Notes: generated by a model from the sequence alone, not told the origin. 32,002 bases of DNA from Parvularia atlantis (GCA_943704415.1 CALSCO010002106.1:1-32002); one strand, 5' to 3'. Shown: positions 20,220 through 31,130, numbered from the stretch's first letter. Numbers and translations: made by a program.

Positions 20220-22124
20220 TCAGATGAGGATGGACTGGCGGTTGCCCGTGGGCGTCGTCGGCTGCGCGCCGTTGGCCTGCTGCTGCGACGGCTGTGGCAA
20301 CGCGACCGCCTTCTCCTTCTGCTTGCGCTGCTTACGCGCCTCGCTCTTGGACACGCCCGGCGGCGGCTTGGCAGGGGCGGCTGGCTTGCCGCGCTTGGTC
20401 TTGCCGGCCTGCGCGGCCGCCGGTGCGGTCGCTGGCTTGCCCGCGTTTTCACCCTCCGCGCTGTCGCCGAACGCGGCGTTAATCATGGCCATCGTCAGCT
20501 CGTCCACGGCGTCGTCGGCATTGTCATCCTCCGCAACGGCCACGGTCGCCAAGGCCATCGACACCGACGACGACGACAACGACGACGCGGCGACCACCGC
20601 GGCCGCCAGGCTGTCCTCCACGGCCTGCTCCTCGCTCATGACCGCCATCAGGTCGTCGAGTGCCTCGTTTAGGTTGCCGCCGTGCGCGTCCAGCATGTTG
20701 CGCACGCGCTGGACGTCGCTGCGGGCGGGTGGTCAGCCACGTTACGGGCGGCGCACGGACGCACGTGCAGCCCGTGCTCTCCATCATCGTGCGCTCGTTG
20801 AACGACAGCGCCTGCGACGGCGACCGTCAGCCGCAGCGCACGGACACGCATCGGCGAGGACGTACCCCTGTGCTGCTACTGCCGCCACCGGCCGTCTTGA
20901 CCGCGGTGGGCTGGGACGGCGCAGCCTGTTGCAGGTCGATGTCGGGCAGATCGATGTCGGCCGGCCCGTCGTACGGTCCGCCTATCCGCCGCAGCGACGA
21001 GTAGTGCTCCCAGCCGTAGTAGCTGCTCGGCACGCGCACGTGAGCACCAGCTCGCACGGGGCCGCGCGACCAACGCACGCGACGTGCAGCGTGCGCAGCT
21101 TGCCCGGCCGCTGGCTGTGGTTGTTGTAGCCGGGCGTGCTCGTGGAGTCGTACATGATCTTCCAGATGGGCTGGCCGATCTGGTGGATGAACAGGTTGAC
21201 GCGGAGCAGGCGCGACGCGGCGACGAGGGCCCTTTCGATGCGTCCGCGCGAGTGCGTGAGCGGCAACAACGGCGCGGATGACGCACCAGTTGCCGGCGTA
21301 GAAGCCGTCCTTGCGCAGGTCGTCGACGTAGTCCTCGAAGCTCTCCTCCTCCTCGGCCTCCATGAACGGCTCAAAGTCGTCGCGATGCTGCGCGATGAAG
21401 TTGACGATCTGCTCGCGCAGGGCGCGGTGCCCGTTTTCGGCGTCGCCGTCGAGCTGATCGGCGAGGGCGCTGATGCGCGCGCGCACGAGCCCGTGTCAGG
21501 AGCCGGGCGGCCGTGGCGCCAGCGCACCGGAACAGGCAGTTGCCGTCACCCTTGACGTCGCGCAGCTCGAGGCCGAGCGGCTGCAGCTGCTCGGCGAAGC
21601 GCGTGAGGTCGGCGACCTCGACGGCCCACTGGGTGCACGCGCTCACGCATCAGCCTGTGAGAGCGGCACACGGCGAGGCGCACCGTGCGCCGCGCATCCT
21701 CCTTGCGCCGCTGCCGGCGCAGCTCGCGCTCGTGCGCCTTGCTGTTGCGGACGTCGTTGGGGTGGGTGAAGGCGCCTTTGCCGCCCCTGGCGCCGCCGCG
21801 CGGCTTCTTGCCCATCGACGGCGACGGCGGCGGCGACGCGTCCGGGTAGACCACGAAGCCCCCGGCGGCGTCGAGCAGGTCGCGCGGGTACGGGAACGGC
21901 ACGCTGAGCGACGCGAACCAGCCGGCAGACTGCTGCTGCTGCGGCGGCGGCGGCGGCTGGTAGAGGTGCGGCTCGGCGAGCGGCAGGACGAGCTCGTGCG
22001 GCGGCGGCTCGTACGGGGCGTCGGCGTGGGCGGCGTGCGCGTGCGGCTTGGCGTGCGATGACGAGGCGGGGCGGGCGAGGCGGTGCCGCAGCCAGTCGAG
22101 CGGCATGCCTGCGGCGGATGTCAA
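20220..22124 (-). CDS. OTUD3: OTU-domain deubiquitinase, OTUD3 type
   Basis: OTUD3 is a cysteine protease that removes ubiquitin chains. After splicing the order is [20 protein letters not shown], a basic helix ([15 protein letters not shown]), [40 protein letters not shown] (catalytic Asp and Cys in DGNC), [51 protein letters not shown], and [19 protein letters not shown] (catalytic His). A UBA-like segment follows, [20 protein letters not shown], then a Lys/Gln-rich tail ending NRQSILI at 20220. Block order and sequence fit animal OTUD3, including its C-terminal UBA-like region. The start is unsettled. The frame is open upstream of MGKK (21815) to [10 protein letters not shown] (22106) and MTSAAG (22124), adding about 100 Pro-rich residues. 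The family start would be MGKK. Confidence 0.9.
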
Positions 22125-22301
22125 CGCGAGTGAGTGGTGGCGTCACCAGGGGGTGGGGCAGACAGTGCCGTGCGCGGCCACTGCGCGCATCGCGACCGTG
22201 CGTGACAGCGACTTCGGGCGGGCGGCACAACGTGACAAAGGGGGGTTGCGGCGCGCGCGCGCGCGGCTTTCGCAACGGAGGAAGGGGGCACTGAGTGCCG
22301 G
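22125..22301. other. intergenic region between PDE stop and OTUD3 start
   Basis: This 177-bp gap has no recognisable gene. It holds a CG-dinucleotide run (about 22250-22264) and the second copy of a 15-bp palindrome at its right end. It presumably carries the OTUD3 promoter and the PDE 3' end. Confidence 0.5.
22286..22300. repeat. palindrome GGGCACTGAGTGCCG, copy 2
   Basis: Identical over 15 bp to the minus strand of 10267-10281. The core GGCACTGAGTGCC is a perfect palindrome around one base. It abuts the PDE stop codon. Confidence 0.6.
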
Positions 22302-24482
22302 TCACGCTGCCGAAAGGTCACGCTCCCAGAACGCCCGGTTGACTTCAAACTGCCGCAGGATCGGTTGGGTCTCGGGGAAGAACTGGCTCAGCGCGACAAC
22401 GACGTCCTTGACGACGTTGTCTGCGCCGTGCCCGTCAGCCGCCCGCCCTGCACACGCCATCCTCGGTCTGCCGCGCGCACCGAGGAAGCCGAGCTGCTCG
22501 CGCGGCAGGTGGCACTGGCGGTCCATCATGCTCAGCGGCGTCAGCCCCTGGCTCTTCTCGACGTCGCCCTTTGGTGCGCGCGACACGTCTAGTGTGCGTG
22601 CGATCAGCAGCAGCGCAGGATCGCACCTGCTCGAAGAACTCGGCGTAGATGTGCTCGGCGATCGCGCGGTCGACCGGGTTCGGCTTCATCACGCCCGACA
22701 GGTCACTCGCGGTCATCACGAGCGCGGTGAGGTGGGCGCGCTGTGCCGGGTCGTCCGCGTTGAACCTGGCGCGCCTGACTTAGCCGCGCGGCGGCGGCGT
22801 GGCGCACGCGACGCGCACTCGTTCCGGTGCTGCGCCATGTGCTTGAGCTGCTTGAGCGACTTGAAGTGCAGCGCGAGGTCCGTCGCGAGGACGGCCACAC
22901 GCACGTGCTCGAGCACGGCGGCGCGCGTCTCGGCCGTCGCGTTGGCTGCGCACACACGTCAGAAAGAACGCGCGCATGGGCGGCACGACGCACCAAAGAT
23001 GTCGAGCTCCGCGTCCGCCAGCAGCTTGAGCGTCAGGTCGAGGTGGTGACGCTCCATCGCCGAGCCGCTGTCGTACAGCAGCCCGACGGGCGTGCGCTGC
23101 TTGATCATGAACGCTGCGCGCCGTTCGTGTGAGCGCACGCGAGGCGCACGACGCGCCCACGCGCACCGTTCGTGCGGCCACGGTGGTCGATGTCGTGGCA
23201 CAGCGCGCCGACAAAGAGCGCGCTGAGCTCGTCGCGGCGCAGCAGCGCGTGCAGCGGCACCATCTTGGCCAGCGAGTAGACAAAGTGCGCGACGGTGAAG
23301 CCGTGGCTGCGCTAACGTCAGTCGGCACGTCCTTGCACGGCACTGCGCACGCGCACCGCCAGTTGTGGTACTGCACGCCGCCGCGGTAGCCGTTGGCCAC
23401 GGCGAGGATGAAGCGGCACACGGTCGCGTGGTCCATCTTGTACGTCTGGACGATCTGCAGGTCGTGGAACATAAACAGCGCGGCCTCGGCGATCTCAGCG
23501 TCCGACAGCGCCTTGCACGCGTCGTGTCAGCGCCCGCACAACATCGGCAAGTGCGCGACGCACAAACGTGTCCCACTGCCACAGCGGCACGCCGCCGACG
23601 CGCGCTGTCGCCGGCTGCTCGACGAGGCGCGCGAGCAGCTGCGGCGGCGTGCGCGCCTTGAGCTGGTGTAGCGCGACCTCGGTCATGACCATCTCCTTGA
23701 GGCGCGCCTTGAAGAGCACCTCGTGTTGCACCTCGTGCGCGAGCGCCGCCGCGCAGCACGCCGCAAACAGCGGCACCTGGCGCGCACTCCCTGGCTGAGA
23801 CCGCGCCGCGCGCATGGCAGCAAGGCCACGCACGTCGCCCAAGTCGCCCGCGCCAAAGCCGCCGCTGCGGTTGACAAACTGCACCACGGCCACGACGCGC
23901 CCGTCCGCCGCGGCGCCGCGCAGCACCGGCACGCACAGCGCCGTCGTCACGCGGTACGGGTCAGCCGCGTCCAGCCGGCCGTAGATCTCGGTGAGCTGCG
24001 GCTCGGCGTGTCGGGCACCGACCATGCGTTGCGCGTGTGTGTGTGAGCGAATGCGCACCTTGGCCGCGTCGGCCGACATCACGGGCGCGCGCGTGCGCAC
24101 GGCCGCACGCTCCAGAGCGTCGTCGTTGGCCGGAACGGTCGGCACGAGGTGCTACGTGCGCGCCCGTGAGCCCGCGCGCTCACACGCAGACGTGCGCATG
24201 CTCACGGCATTGGACGCGGCGGCGGCGGCGGCGGCGGCGGCGGCGTAGCGGTGCGCGGCGACACGGAGCGTGCCCGCGTCGTCCACCAGGTACAGCGTCG
24301 CGCGCTCGCACGGCAGCACGGTCATCGCTAGCTCGACGAGCCCGGCAGCGACCGCGTCCACGCCCTGCGGCGGCGCGTCGGCCAGCTGTGTTCTCGTGCG
24401 CGCGCGTCAAGGGCAGCGGCGAGCGGCGGCGGCAAGGGAGGACACGCGCCGTGCTCAAGAAGGCGGTTGCGGGGCCCGTCAT
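22302..24482 (-). CDS. GAF-domain cyclic nucleotide phosphodiesterase (class I PDE)
   Basis: This enzyme hydrolyses cAMP and/or cGMP. The proposed start is MTGPATAFLST at 24482, followed by an intron. A single GAF domain is seen: LVELAMTVLPCERATLYLVD, a 10-Ala run, HLVPTVPANDDALERAAVRT, LTEIYGRLDAADPYRVTTAL and VVAVVQFVNRSGGFGAGDL. A linker helix leads to the catalytic domain: FHDLQIVQTYKMDHATVCRF, YHNWRHGFTVAHFVYSLAKM (first metal His), GALCHDIDHRGRTN (HD metal pair), SGSAMERHHLDLTLKLLADA, VAVLATDLALHFKSLKQLKH, LVMTASDLSGVMKPNPVDRA (metal Asp) and REQLGFLG (the invariant nucleotide Gln). It ends FWERDLSAA at 22302. Animal PDE2/5/6/10/11 usually have two GAF domains; only one is visible here. 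Nucleotide preference cannot be read from sequence. Class I GAF-PDEs are absent from fungi, which helps exclude that kingdom. Confidence 0.92.
24218..24244. repeat. (GGC)9 trinucleotide repeat coding polyalanine in the PDE
   Basis: On the minus strand this encodes most of a 10-Ala run inside the GAF domain, between AAHRY and SNA. It is probably a loop expansion. Confidence 0.75.
24386..24449 (-). other. possible GC-AG first intron of the PDE
   Basis: MTGPATAFLST joins to LADAPPQGVDAVAAGL in phase 0 with donor GCGCGT and acceptor AACACAG. A GTCCTC donor six bases further in is also in phase, so this case is ambiguous. Confidence 0.35.
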
Positions 24483-24563
24483 CGTTCTAGACGCCTCTCG
24501 AAAGTTGCACGAGTTCCGCCGCCGTGCGCTTCTTCTTCTCGAGTGAGCCCTTGGGCCGCACGA
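24483..24563. promoter_or_regulatory. divergent promoter, PDE / NT-C2 protein
   Basis: These 81 bp lie between the PDE start and the MLKKIKSRASK start. An upstream in-frame ATG at 24524 would shorten the gap to 41 bp. No known element is recognised. Confidence 0.45.
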
Positions 24564-24713
24564 TGCTCAAGAAGATCAAGTCGCGCGCGTCCAAGCTCGC
24601 GCCGGGGGCGTCGGGTGCGCCCGCGACGTCGTTCAAGTTCCAGTTCACCGTGACGGTGCACGCGGTCGAGTTTGTCGTGGCCGACAAGAAGTGGTGCGCT
24701 CCACCCGGCGCGT

Positions 24714-24800
<87 letters not shown>

Positions 24801-27800
24801 CTCTTGTCCAACATGTGCCGTGCGCGCAGGAAGCCCGAGCACCTCATGGTCGAGTGGAAGCGCAACGCGCGCGTGGCCACGACCAAGCAGGCCAAGTTCG
24901 AGCTTAAGCCGAGCACGGCCCAGACCGTGCTGTGGGACGACGAGCTCGACATGCTTGCGACGCTGACGCGCGACGGCGGCCTGCCCGAGTACGACAAGAA
25001 GGAGTACAGGTTCAGCTTCGAGGACGTGCGTCACTGCTGTCGCTCGCTCGCCCGCTGCCCCATCGCTCACGACACGGCGGCACGGCCCGCCCGCAGGTGC
25101 GCGACAAGAAGAGCCGCAAGGTGCTCTCGCACGTCAGCATCAACCTCGCGCCCTACACCGACGTCACGCGCGCGCCCAAGCAAGAGTCCTTCCCGATGGA
25201 GATCGACTCAACCAAGATCTCGAGCGGTGCGCGCGTCCTCGGATGCGGACCCGGCGGGCTGATGCGCCCACGCACGCGCGCCGCGATCCAGCCAAGATCA
25301 CGCTCACCATCACCTCGCGCTTCATCTCCCAGGGCAACAAGGACGACGACGAGGCGTCGATGTACTCAGTCGCGTCCGGGCGCGAGGGCGACTCGGACGA
25401 GGACGAGGAGGACGGCGCGGCGGCGTCGTCGGCGTCGCACACGGAGGACGTGAGCAGGCACGCGCCGCCCCGATCGCGCGCCCGCGCCGCCCTTCAGCTT
25501 AACGCCTGTGCTTGCGTACGCAGTACGCCCGCCAAGAAGGCGCTCTCGCCCAGCGCCGTGGGGTCGTCTGCCGGCGCGTCACCGGCCGCGCAGCCGCCGC
25601 CGTCGTCGTCGTCGACCAACGCCGAGGTCGACCACCTGCGCGCGCGCGTGGCCGAGCTGGAGAAGGAGCTGTCGAAGGCGAAGATTGCCGCCAAGGTGAC
25701 GTCGCAGGTCAACGCGTACTCGGGTTCGTGTGTGCCGTGTGTGCGCGCTGCTGCGGCGGCGGCGGCTGAGGCGGCGGCGCGCAGACGACGACATCGCCGA
25801 TCTCAAGGCCGAGAACGAGTCGCTGCAGACCAAGCTGCGCACGATCGAGGAGCGGCACGCCCTCGAGCTGGGCACGGTCAAGCGCGAGCGCGACGAGCTC
25901 ACGCAGGAGATCGACGACATGCACTCAAAGCACGAGAAGGCCAAGAAGAAGCTGCAGGCCGAGATCAACGCACTGCGCGAGGAGGTTTGTGCCCGCGCGC
26001 GCGCCGCATGAAGCATCTTTGACACGCACGCGCACGCGGCCCAGGGCAAGGGGTCAGCGGGCGGGTCGACGTCTGCCAAGGTTAGCACCTCACCGTCCCC
26101 GCTCTCCCCGCTCTCCGCCGTTGCCGCAACCCTTCCGCCCCCTCCGCTCGCGCCCGCGGAACAGGCAGGCGCGGACGAGCTGGCGGCCAAGGTCGCCCGG
26201 CTCGAGCAGGAGCAGGCCGCCCTGCACGAACAGCTTGAGGCCGCGCAGCAAGCGACGCACGCGCTCGAGAGGCAGCTGCGGGCCGCCAAGGACACGAGCG
26301 CACACCTCGAGACGCAGCTGGCCGACGCCGCGCAGGCAAGTGCACAGCTCGAGAAGCGTGCGGCAGACAGCGCCAGCAAGGCTGCGGCGCTCGAGCAGCA
26401 GCTGGCACAGGCGCAGCACGAGCGCGAGGCGGGTGCCGAGCAGCTGGCCGCGCTCAAGGCTGAGCTGGCCGCGGCGCAGCAGGCCCACCGGGCCGCCGAG
26501 GAGCAGGGCGTGGCGCTGACCGCTCAGGTACCTGCCCCGACCTGCCGCTGAGCCACCGCCCTCACCCTTCCTTCCCGCATCTTTTCCCCCCATTACCCAC
26601 CCGCCCGCCCGCACTGCGCCGCAGATCGCAGACAAGGACGCGCAGTTGCGCCAGGCCGCGGCCGAGCACGCCGAGCTCGTCAAGACGCGCACCGAGCTCG
26701 AGCACGCGCGCACCGGCAAGGCCCAGCTGGACGAGCAAGTGCGCCAGCTCACGGCCCAGACCGCGATGCTGCAGCAGGTTCAGGGCGCGCTCACAGCCGC
26801 GCAAGCCACTGTGCACGAGCGCGAGGCCCAGCTGGCCAAGGTCGAGGAGCAGCGGCGGTCGCTCGAGGCCGCGCTCGAGGAGAGCCACGCGCTCGTCAGT
26901 TCGGCGGCCGCGTCGCAAGACCAGGCGGCGCACCAGCAGGCGCAGCACCTGCAAGCGCTCGTGCACGAGAAGCAGCACGCGATCGACGACTTGCGAGCCC
27001 AGCTCACGACGGCTGAGCAGGCCGCGATGGACCTGGTCGCCGTCAAGCACGAGCGCGACGTGCTGAGCGAGCGCCTCGCGGCGGCCGAGCAGCACGTGGC
27101 GACGACGACGCAGCGCGCACAGCAGGCCGACATCGACCTCGCCCAGGCGATCGATGAGCGCGACGCGGCCGAGCGGCACGCCAAGACGCTCGCGGGCGCG
27201 GCCGAGACCGCGGAGCAGCAGCACAGCGCGCGGCTCGCGGCACTGCGTGCCGACCTGGACGACGCGACGCGCGGGGCGAGCGAGGCCGAGGCGGCGCGCA
27301 GCAAGGCCGAGAGGGCGCTTGCTGAGGTCAAGGAAGCGCGTGTCGAGGCCGAGACGGCGCGTGTCGAGGCCGAGACGGCGCGCACCGAGACGGAGCAGAA
27401 GCATCAGGCGCGTGCGGCCGAGCTCGAGCGTCAGCTGGCCGAGGCTGAGAACGACGCCAAGAGCGTGCGCGCGGCCCTCGAGGCCGCCGAGCAGCGCCTC
27501 GCTGAGCAGCATCAGCAGCAAGCCCCGCCTGTGCGTGCGGCGGTGCCATCCGCGCTCCTCACTCGCCTGCGTGCGCGGTGGAGCTGGAAACTAACGAGAC
27601 TAACCGCGACCCTGCCCCTTGCCCACCCTCACACACCTCCCCGCTCTCTCCTTGCTGTGCTGCATGTCTCGCCGCGCGCGTGCGAGCGGGACGTGACGAG
27701 CTGACGCGGTCGGATGCAGGCCTCGTCGGCGCCCGCGGGCTTTGTGCAGATCGAGGAGGAGCGCCTGGACGAGCTCGAGGCCGACTCGGGTGCGTTGAAG

Positions 27801-29180
27801 CGGGCGCTTGATGCAGCCGCTGACGCAGCTCACGCGCAGCCGCGCTGTCGGCTGAGCGCGCGTCGTGGAAGAAGGAGCGCGCCACACTGGCCCGCACCGA
27901 GCAGGAGCTGCGCGAGGAGCTGCATCAGGTGCAGGCGGAGAGCGACCAGAGTGCGGTCAAGATACAGTCGTGCGTGGCCGCGCGCACGCACGCACACTGC
28001 CGGCCGCTGACGCAGCGGGTGCGTGCAGGCTCCAGCGCGACCTCGACCGCCTCGTGAACGACACCAAGCGGAGGGCAGCGGACGGCGGCGGCGCCGACGG
28101 CGGTGCAAACGCGCAGCTGATCGGTGCGCGTGCGGCCGATGCACCCGCCGATGTCGTGACTCACGTCGCACAGAGCACCTCGAGAAGAAGATCGCAACGC
28201 TCACGGCCGATCTGGACAAGGCCGAGGAGTCGGCCGACCTGAAGCTCGAGGAGGCGCAGGTGCTGCCGTGCCTGTGCGCTTGCGCATGCACAGGCGCTGA
28301 CGGCCGCGCAGAAATCGGTCGCCCACATGCGCGAGAAGCACCGCCAGGACGAGGAGGACTGGAACGACCAGGTGCGCGTGCACGCCGCGGTCGCGCGATG
28401 GTGAGGCTGACGCTGGAGCGTGTGCAGATGGCCGGGCTGGAGGAGGAGCTGGCCGATCTCAAGAAGCAGCTGTCGAGCGCCAAGAAGGAGATCGACATGT
28501 GGAAGCGGAAAGCCGACGGTGCGCGGCGGCAGCACACGCGCGCAAGCGAGAGTGTGGCGCTGCTGACTGACTTGCTGTCGGCGCGCAGACATGGACGACA
28601 ACATCGACGACGCGCGCACCAAGCCCGAGGTGCTCGAGCGGGAGGTGCGTGACGCGGCGCTGGCAGGCGCGCCAGTGTGCCCAACGCCGACACCGCGCCG
28701 CAGGCACAAGAGTCGCGCAAGCGGCTAGCCGAGCTCGAGAGCCAGCTGCGCGCGAGCCGGCGCGAGCTGCAGGAGCTGCGTGCTGAGGTCTGCGCGCCCC
28801 GCATGATCCCGGTGCGCCACTGCCCGCTGACGATGCATTCGCCGCCGCCCAGTACGACAAGATCGCCAAGGTCGGAATCAAGGCCGGCACGGCGCAGTTC
28901 AGCGCCGAGAAGCTGCTGCGGGAGGAGAACGAGAAGGCACGCGGCCCGTGCTTGCGGCGCGCTGTGTGCTGACGGCGGGCGCGCGCAGCTGAGCAAAGAG
29001 CTGGCCGAGCTGACGCAGGACATGGTGATGATCAAGATGAACCTGGCTGAGGACCAGTCCATCTTCGAGTCGCTCAAGCGCGCCAAGCGCGACCTGAACG
29101 AGAAGCTCAAGGAGGAGCGCGCCAAGACGACCGAGCTGAAGAAGCGTTTGACGGCGCTGGAAGTGCGCACGGTGTCGTAG
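24564..29180 (+). CDS. NT-C2 domain protein with long coiled coil
   Basis: The N-terminus is an NT-type C2 domain, the EEIG1/EHBP1 fold that links membranes to cytoskeleton or Rab effectors: MLKKIKSRASKLAPG, FKFQFTVTVHAVEFVVADKK, EHLMVEWKRNARVATTKQAK, EYRFSFED, SRKVLSHVSINLAPYTDVT and KITLTITSRFISQG. An acidic/Ser linker follows (KDDDEASMYSVASGREGDSD). Most of the rest, from about 25620, is heptad-rich coiled coil with many Ala, Glu, Gln and Lys, for example EVDHLRARVAELEKELSKAK, then ADLKAENESLQTKLRTIEE, ending KTTELKKRLTALEVRTVS at 29180. Introns in the coil are longer and more pyrimidine-rich than elsewhere (26527-26624 and about 27531-27719). Intron 1 (24694-24829) is enlarged by a CT microsatellite. 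Family members are fungal, amoebozoan and plant coiled-coil proteins; the exact role is unknown. Exon boundaries in the coil are approximate. Confidence 0.85.
24715..24797 (+). repeat. (CT)n microsatellite within intron 1 of the NT-C2 gene
   Basis: An uninterrupted CT run of 83 bp lies in a 136-bp intron (donor GTGCGCT at 24694, acceptor GCGCAG ending at 24829). Splicing joins KKW to KPEHLMVEW in frame. The coding strand carries the pyrimidines. Confidence 0.95.
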
Positions 29181-29290
29181 CGGCGGCGCGCTCTCGCGAT
29201 CTCTTTTGTCTGGTGCACTGCAGCCGTGGATGGAAAAGCAAGAGGCCACACCATGAGCACGCACAGCACGCACACAGCACACGCGTTGGT

Positions 29291-30157
29291 TCACCGGTTC
29301 CACCACAGGTCAAACAGCTGCAGCAGCAGCCACACGAGCGATATGGGCACGAAGAGCACCCAGTAGAACAGCGCCGTCTCGGCCGCCGAGGTCTGATACT
29401 TGGCGAGGATGCGGGCGACCTGGCGGCGGCGGGTGAGCTTGGCGGGGCGAGCGGGCCCCAGCTCGCGCACCTGCGCCCGTGTCTCGTCGCGCGAGCCGTT
29501 GTTGTCGACGACGACGGTGGCCAGCCTGCGCTTGGCGTCGAGCGGCAGCTGCGCGTCGATGCGTGCGCGCGCGTCGTCGCTGCTGAGGCGGTCGCGCGCC
29601 ATGACGCGCTCGAGCTGCGTCGCGGGCGCGCTGTTGGTGCGCGCGAGAACATGGACGTGAGCATGAGCGCGATCGTGGGCGCAGGCGGTGGCACCAGTCG
29701 ACGACGACGAGCGGGTAGGTGAAGCGGTGCATGCGCGTCTCGATCAGCAGGGCCGAGTCGAACACGACGAGCGCGTGGCCGGCGAAAAAGCACGCGACGA
29801 GCTCGCGAATGACCTCGTGGCGGACGTACGGGTGCGTGCACGCGTTGAGCCTGCGCCGCGCCCTGGCGGACACCGCGCGCGCGTGAGCCGGATCGGCCAG
29901 CGCTACTGCCGCCACCCCCCGCACTTGTCGTCGCCAAAGACGAGCCGGGCCATGCGATCGCGGTCGAGTGTGCCGTCGGGGCGGAAGAAGTCGGGCCCGA
30001 AGGCGTGCTGCAGCGCGCGGTGGGCCGGGCGCCCGGGCTCGACGACGCGGCGCGCGAGCAGGTCGGCATCGATCACGGGCACGCCGGCCTCGGCCAGCAT
30101 CGCCGACACGGTGCTCTTGCCCGTCGCGATGCCGCCAGTGAGGCCAAGCACGCGCAT
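29291..30157 (-). CDS. dephospho-CoA kinase
   Basis: This enzyme phosphorylates the 3' hydroxyl of dephospho-CoA, the last step of coenzyme A synthesis. The start chosen is [17 protein letters not shown] at 30157, with the P-loop GGIATGKS. It continues [37 protein letters not shown], an intron, then [45 protein letters not shown], an intron, [20 protein letters not shown] and [20 protein letters not shown], matching the CoaE/DCAKD family. A C-terminal hydrophobic stretch, [19 protein letters not shown], suggests a membrane anchor, absent from bacterial CoaE. The frame is open to another ATG at 30211, which would overlap UBE2W exon 1. MRVLGLTGG is the family-like start. Confidence 0.92.
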
Positions 30158-30194
30158 CGCTGCCAACTGGTCTGGCTGGATGCGCGGAGTTGCA
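30158..30194. promoter_or_regulatory. 37-bp head-to-head intergenic region
   Basis: This lies between the dephospho-CoA kinase and UBE2W start codons. The UBE2W start itself lies in an imperfect palindrome (about 30193-30209) whose ATGGCGGC matches a YY1-type core. That match may simply reflect the codons for Met-Ala-Ala. Confidence 0.45.
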
Positions 30195-31023
30195 ATGGCG
30201 GCTATTGCCACGAAGAGGTTGGCGAAGGGTGCGTCTCGCGCTCTCGCTCGCCCTGCGCATGGCGCTCACACGCACGGCGCCACGCACGCGCACACGCGCA
30301 GAGTACCGCGAGCTCAAGACGACACCGCCCGAGGGCATCGTGCTCGATGACACCGACAACATGAACTGGTGCGGCCGACGTCACGTGCGGATGCGCCAAC
30401 CGTGACACGTCGGCGGCGGCGTCGCGTGGCAGCTGGATGGTCCGGCTGCGGTGCGCAGACGACACGCTGTACGCCAACGAGGAGTTCACGCTGCAGGTGC
30501 GTGGCCGCGCGGCCGTGGCGGATGGCCGGCGCTCAGGCGCGCGCACACAGTTCAAGTTCAGCAACAGCTACCCGATGGAGAGCCCTGAGGCACGCGTGCG
30601 GGCGCGTGCGGGCGCGGCGGGCTGAGGCGGGCTGAGGCGGGCGGGCGGGCCGCGCGCAGGTCGTGTTTATCAAGCACATCCCCGTGCACCCGCACGTGTA
30701 CAGCAACGGGCACATCTGCCTCAGCATCCTCTACGACCACTGGTCGCCCGCGCTCACGGTCCAGTCGGTCTGCCTGAGCATCCAGTCGATGCTGTCGTCG
30801 TGCACCAAGAAGGCGCGTGGTCGCCTCCGCCTCGTGCTCGCGCGCAGCCGCGTGACACGTGACGCTGCGCAGGCGCGGCCCGACGGCGACGCCATGTACG
30901 TCATGCACAGCTCCAAGTCGCCCAAGAAGACCAACTGGCTCTTCCACGGTGCGCGCTGACGCCCGCGCGCGTGGACGCCGCCGCCTGACCGCCGCCACCG
31001 CGCTCGCAGACGACAAGTGCTGA
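30195..31023 (+). CDS. UBE2W: ubiquitin-conjugating enzyme E2 W
   Basis: UBE2W attaches ubiquitin to the alpha-amino group of substrate N-termini. From the ATG at 30195, removing six introns (30229-30301, 30369-30432, 30497-30550, 30590-30659, 30813-30872, 30949-31009) yields exactly 148 residues (human 151). The protein opens [20 protein letters not shown], continues [18 protein letters not shown], and has [18 protein letters not shown] with the active-site Cys. [20 protein letters not shown] follows, then [14 protein letters not shown], the conserved UBE2W C-terminus. The NGHICLSIL...WSPAL arrangement and the DDxC end are specific to UBE2W. Introns 4 and 5 are best explained by GC donors. 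It is transcribed divergently from dephospho-CoA kinase. Confidence 0.95.
30590..30659 (+). other. probable GC-AG intron in UBE2W
   Basis: The donor is GAG|GCACGC. Splicing joins YPMESPE to [12 protein letters not shown] as in E2 enzymes. A GT donor six bases later is also in phase but would insert Ala-Arg in a conserved strand. Confidence 0.6.
30813..30872 (+). other. GC-AG intron in UBE2W
   Basis: The donor is AAG|GCGCGT and the acceptor GCGCAG; length 60 bp. Splicing joins SSCTKK to [10 protein letters not shown], matching the spacing of UBE2W (SSCKEK-RRPPDNSFYV). Confidence 0.75.
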
Positions 31024-31130
31024 GACACAGCCGCGCGCTTCTTGTAGGAACAACGAACGAACGCATCGCCATAATGGGCATCACGCTTTCACCGCGGCCG
31101 CAGGAAAGAAACAAACGCATGCTGCGACCC

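Noticed and set aside
24715-24797. CT run read as SLSLSL or ERERER protein
   Set aside because: It lies within an intron; splicing around it restores the NT-C2 domain.
30193-30209. YY1-type site ATGGCGGC at the UBE2W start codon
   Set aside because: The match is explained by Met-Ala-Ala codons and one occurrence is not evidence; kept only as a remark.
30157-30211. Longer dephospho-CoA kinase start at 30211
   Set aside because: It would overlap UBE2W exon 1 and add residues before the family-typical MRVLGLTGG start.
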